A stretch of DNA of 64,000 nt from Branchiostoma floridae (lineage: Eukaryota; Chordata; Leptocardii; Amphioxiformes; Branchiostomatidae). The DNA is taken from assembly GCF_000003815.2 (NCBI RefSeq), contig NC_049980.1, positions 23,530,773 to 23,594,772 of the forward strand, written 5' to 3'. Of this stretch, positions 61,567-64,000 are shown one piece after another. Numbering within the stretch: position 1 is the first letter of the stretch; every line of letters begins with the position of its first letter. The position numbers and the translations under genes are program-made. Below the pieces are notes generated by a model, which searched no databases, was not told where the DNA came from, and was given only the letters and a program-made list of their open reading frames with translations.

Positions 61567-64000
61567 TCACTGTGGAGAACCTCTTAATTGGAATTCCACA
61601 CGAATCCAGTGATCTTTGATTCTACCAATGGGATGTTGTGGACTCTTCAGTATGAAGCGTAGAAGTGCATCAGTGCGTCTATTAAAGTGTATCGCACACA
61701 TGACAGGGTCTGATCTCATTAGGTTCCATTTGTCTTGTTGTGGTAATGCTTTAGCTTCTTCATAGGTCAGGTCAGGATTCAGGGTCATGAACAATTCTGG
61801 CCAGTTTAAATCATTAGCAGACACAGTGACAAACCATGTTGGTGGTCCAATAGTGTTTATTTTTGCTAGCAAGTTTAGCAGTTGGTCCTTGAAGTAAGCT
61901 GCTGTTCCACGTATATTCTTCATAAAAGTGTATGATGTGCTTTCAACATGTTGATCAATTTCATGATGCAGATCGCCTGCTGTTAGTGGCTGTGCTATGG
62001 ATTGTGATCTAACATTACTCTGCTTTTGCATTCTACATACAATGGATATCTGACTGTACAATTTCTTGATTTCATACGAGTTCAAGGCAAAGAAGAGCCA
62101 TGGGATGTTTTTTCTCCAGCAATCATTGATATTGAGCAAACGTGATTGGAAGTACTGTAAGTCTGTTAGTTGTACATCACGCGTCTGTTTGAAGCCATTT
62201 TTACCATATGGGTATAACTGTGGAAAACAGTGTTCCTCAAGATCAGTCTCTTTAAATATGCTTTGTGGTGGTGATGTTTCACGTGGTAGTGATATCACTG
62301 GGACATTGTCTGTTACATTCTGCAACAGAGATTGTAACTGGACATTTGGATTAATGTAGTTACAGGGAAAAGCTGAGAGTTCTTGGACAGTAGAAGGTGC
62401 ACTTGAGAAGTCTGGTTCATTGGCGTCTGTGATCATTGGATTGAATTCACTTGACTTTTTTACCCAGTTTTCAAAGGTAGCTATGTTCACATGTGAATAT
62501 AGATGATTATGCGTTACCAGCCATGTAAGAGCTTCATGCATTTTGGAAAATCGTACAATGTGTTGTGGGTCTGTTCTTTGTGTTTTACTTTCATTTGTCT
62601 GACAAGGGTGTACTATTACTAGCCCAGCTGTATCTTGGCTATGTGGTAACAGTTGGCAAGTAGTTTCAATGTTGGTAGGGAAACTTATGGCTTGACCTTG
62701 TTCACCAAATTGTCCACCTGGTAATACAATTAACTTGATGAAGGTGTATTTCAAACTGACAAGTCTTGTTTCCATTCTACTGAGTTGTTTCAGGCATGAT
62801 GGAATGTCACCTGGATCCATATTGTTAGTCCAAGCATTGGGTATGGGTTTGTCTTTTTCAAGACAAATCAAACACTTTGAACAGAGATGATGTTGACCAG
62901 AAATATCATTGACTATTTTGTCTATGACAGCATTGTTGCAGTTTCGCACTTGGTCATGAAATAACAATTGTCTACATATGCTACAGTAGTACTTTGGCTG
63001 CTGTTTTATATAGCAATGAAATGCAGGAAAGTCTGATTTGTATTGTTCACTGGTATAGTCTATGCTATGTTCTCTAACATATTTTGTAGCCAATGTTTTT
63101 CTCACTCTATCACAGTTTTTCCTCTGTCGTTGCGTTTTTTCTTGTGAAGATTCTTGTTCAGCTCTTTTTGCTTTGCTAGCTTTGCGTGATGTCCTTTGTT
63201 TTGCAAGTCTTTCGGCTTTTTGCTCAGGGGTCTCATTTGCTTGTTTTGCTTTGTATGATGCTCTTCGTTTTGCAAGTCTATCGTCTTTTTGCTCAGGGGT
63301 CTCATTTGCTCGTTTTGCTCTTTCCTGTGCAAGTCTATCTGCTTTTTGCTCAGTTGTCTCATCTGCCTGTTTTGCTTTGTATGAAGCTCTTCGTTTTGCA
63401 AGTCTTTCATCTTTTTGCTCACGGGTCTCATTTGCTTGTTTTGCTTTGTATGATGTTCTTCGTTTTGCAAGTCTTTCATCTTTTTCCTCAGGGGTCTCAT
63501 TTGCTCGTTTTGCTTTATATGATGCTCTTTGCTGTGCTGCTTTTTGCTCACAGGTCTCATTTGCTTTCTTTGCTTTGTATGATGTTCTTTGTTCTGCAAG
63601 ACTCTCTGTCTTCTGTTGATAGGTTTGTTTTTCTTGTTTGTCCTTGCATATTGCGCTTTGGATTGCAAGACCTTGCACTTTTTTATCATTTAAATTTGAT
63701 GCTGCATTTGGTGACATTACTAATTGATTCAAGAGGCCTTCATTCCTGTTCTCTGGCATAGCACTTGGATGTTTGCTTGTGGTGCATGGCACAATGTTTT
63801 TCCCAGTACTTTGGTTACAATGTGGTGCAAATGGAAATGCTGTGTTTGGTTGTTGTAGGTTCTCTTTCGTAGATACAAACTCTGGTTTAACCAAGGTGTA
63901 TGTGTGTTGTTGTTGAACTTGAAAGCAGTTTTCTGACTCAATCATAGAAGAAACATTGCTAGTCAGATTGATAATGTGTATACCACTCAGGAATCCCAGC
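61567..64000 (-). mobile_element. Helitron replication protein, N-terminal part, broken at the HUH motif
   Basis: A minus-strand frame is open from the right window edge; the first in-window ATG is at 63943-63945 and gives 792 residues. The N-terminal third has about ten copies of a ~20-residue basic repeat (ETPEQKDERLAKRRASYKAK type), common in animal Helitron proteins. A Cys-rich zinc-binding stretch follows (YYCSICRQLL ... HHLCSKCLIC), then the Helitron-like N-terminal domain (FPQLYPYGKNGF ... RLLNINDCW ... GPPTWFVTVSANDLNWPEL). The frame stops right after FQLRGSP, where active Helitrons continue into the two-His HUH motif of the rolling-circle endonuclease; no helicase follows to the left. 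The copy is therefore truncated and inactive by itself. Confidence 0.85.

Noticed and set aside
63062-63761. Long repeated ORFs on both strands (185-195 aa)
   Set aside because: Other-frame translations of the ~60-bp repeats encoding the basic repeat of the Helitron protein.

Overview
The window looks like animal (chordate-grade) nuclear DNA, most likely an amphioxus (Branchiostoma-type cephalochordate). The genes are intron-rich with GT-AG introns and are single orthologues of vertebrate families (YTHDC2, RPS17, ARFRP1, FAXC, DIPP/NUDT3, CENPK). Introns are packed with small transposons. The species call is inference. Four runs of N are assembly gaps.

Layout. 1-2200: a large inverted array of a ~52 bp repeat. 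2201-16787 (+): 30 exons, all phase-consistent, of the m6A-reader RNA helicase YTHDC2, with its 5' part outside the window. 20151-23154 (+): ribosomal protein eS17 (RPS17), with a second, same-length, homologous terminal exon downstream (23535-23612). 26416-28676 (+): ARFRP1 small GTPase. 30137-32583 (-): F-box/LRR-like protein, divergent from 33283-35374 (+): FAXC (failed axon connections homologue). 36644-41768 (+): diphosphoinositol-polyphosphate phosphohydrolase (Nudix). 45024-47895 (-): kinetochore protein CENP-K. 51231-59992 (-): a membrane receptor with L1-CAM-like Ig domains, FN3, a transmembrane helix, two cytoplasmic CARD domains, a Gly/Ala-rich linker and a C-terminal Ig domain. 61567-64000 (-): a Helitron replication-protein ORF that ends at its HUH motif.

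The most notable object is the Ig-FN3-TM-CARD-CARD-Ig gene. I followed it exon by exon: splice phases agree across the membrane exon into the CARD exons, so it reads as one gene and not two neighbours. It would couple an adhesion-type ectodomain directly to death-fold signalling. The RPS17 tandem terminal exon and a probable Trp-to-Phe change in the YTHDC2 m6A cage are secondary highlights.

Mobile DNA includes a 5S-rRNA-derived SINE, two LINE 3' ends of one family, a tRNA-like Pol III unit, and at least eight TIR elements (TA, TTAA or 9-bp target duplications), mostly in introns. The conserved genes are housekeeping loci and form no single pathway; their adjacency is ordinary animal gene order.
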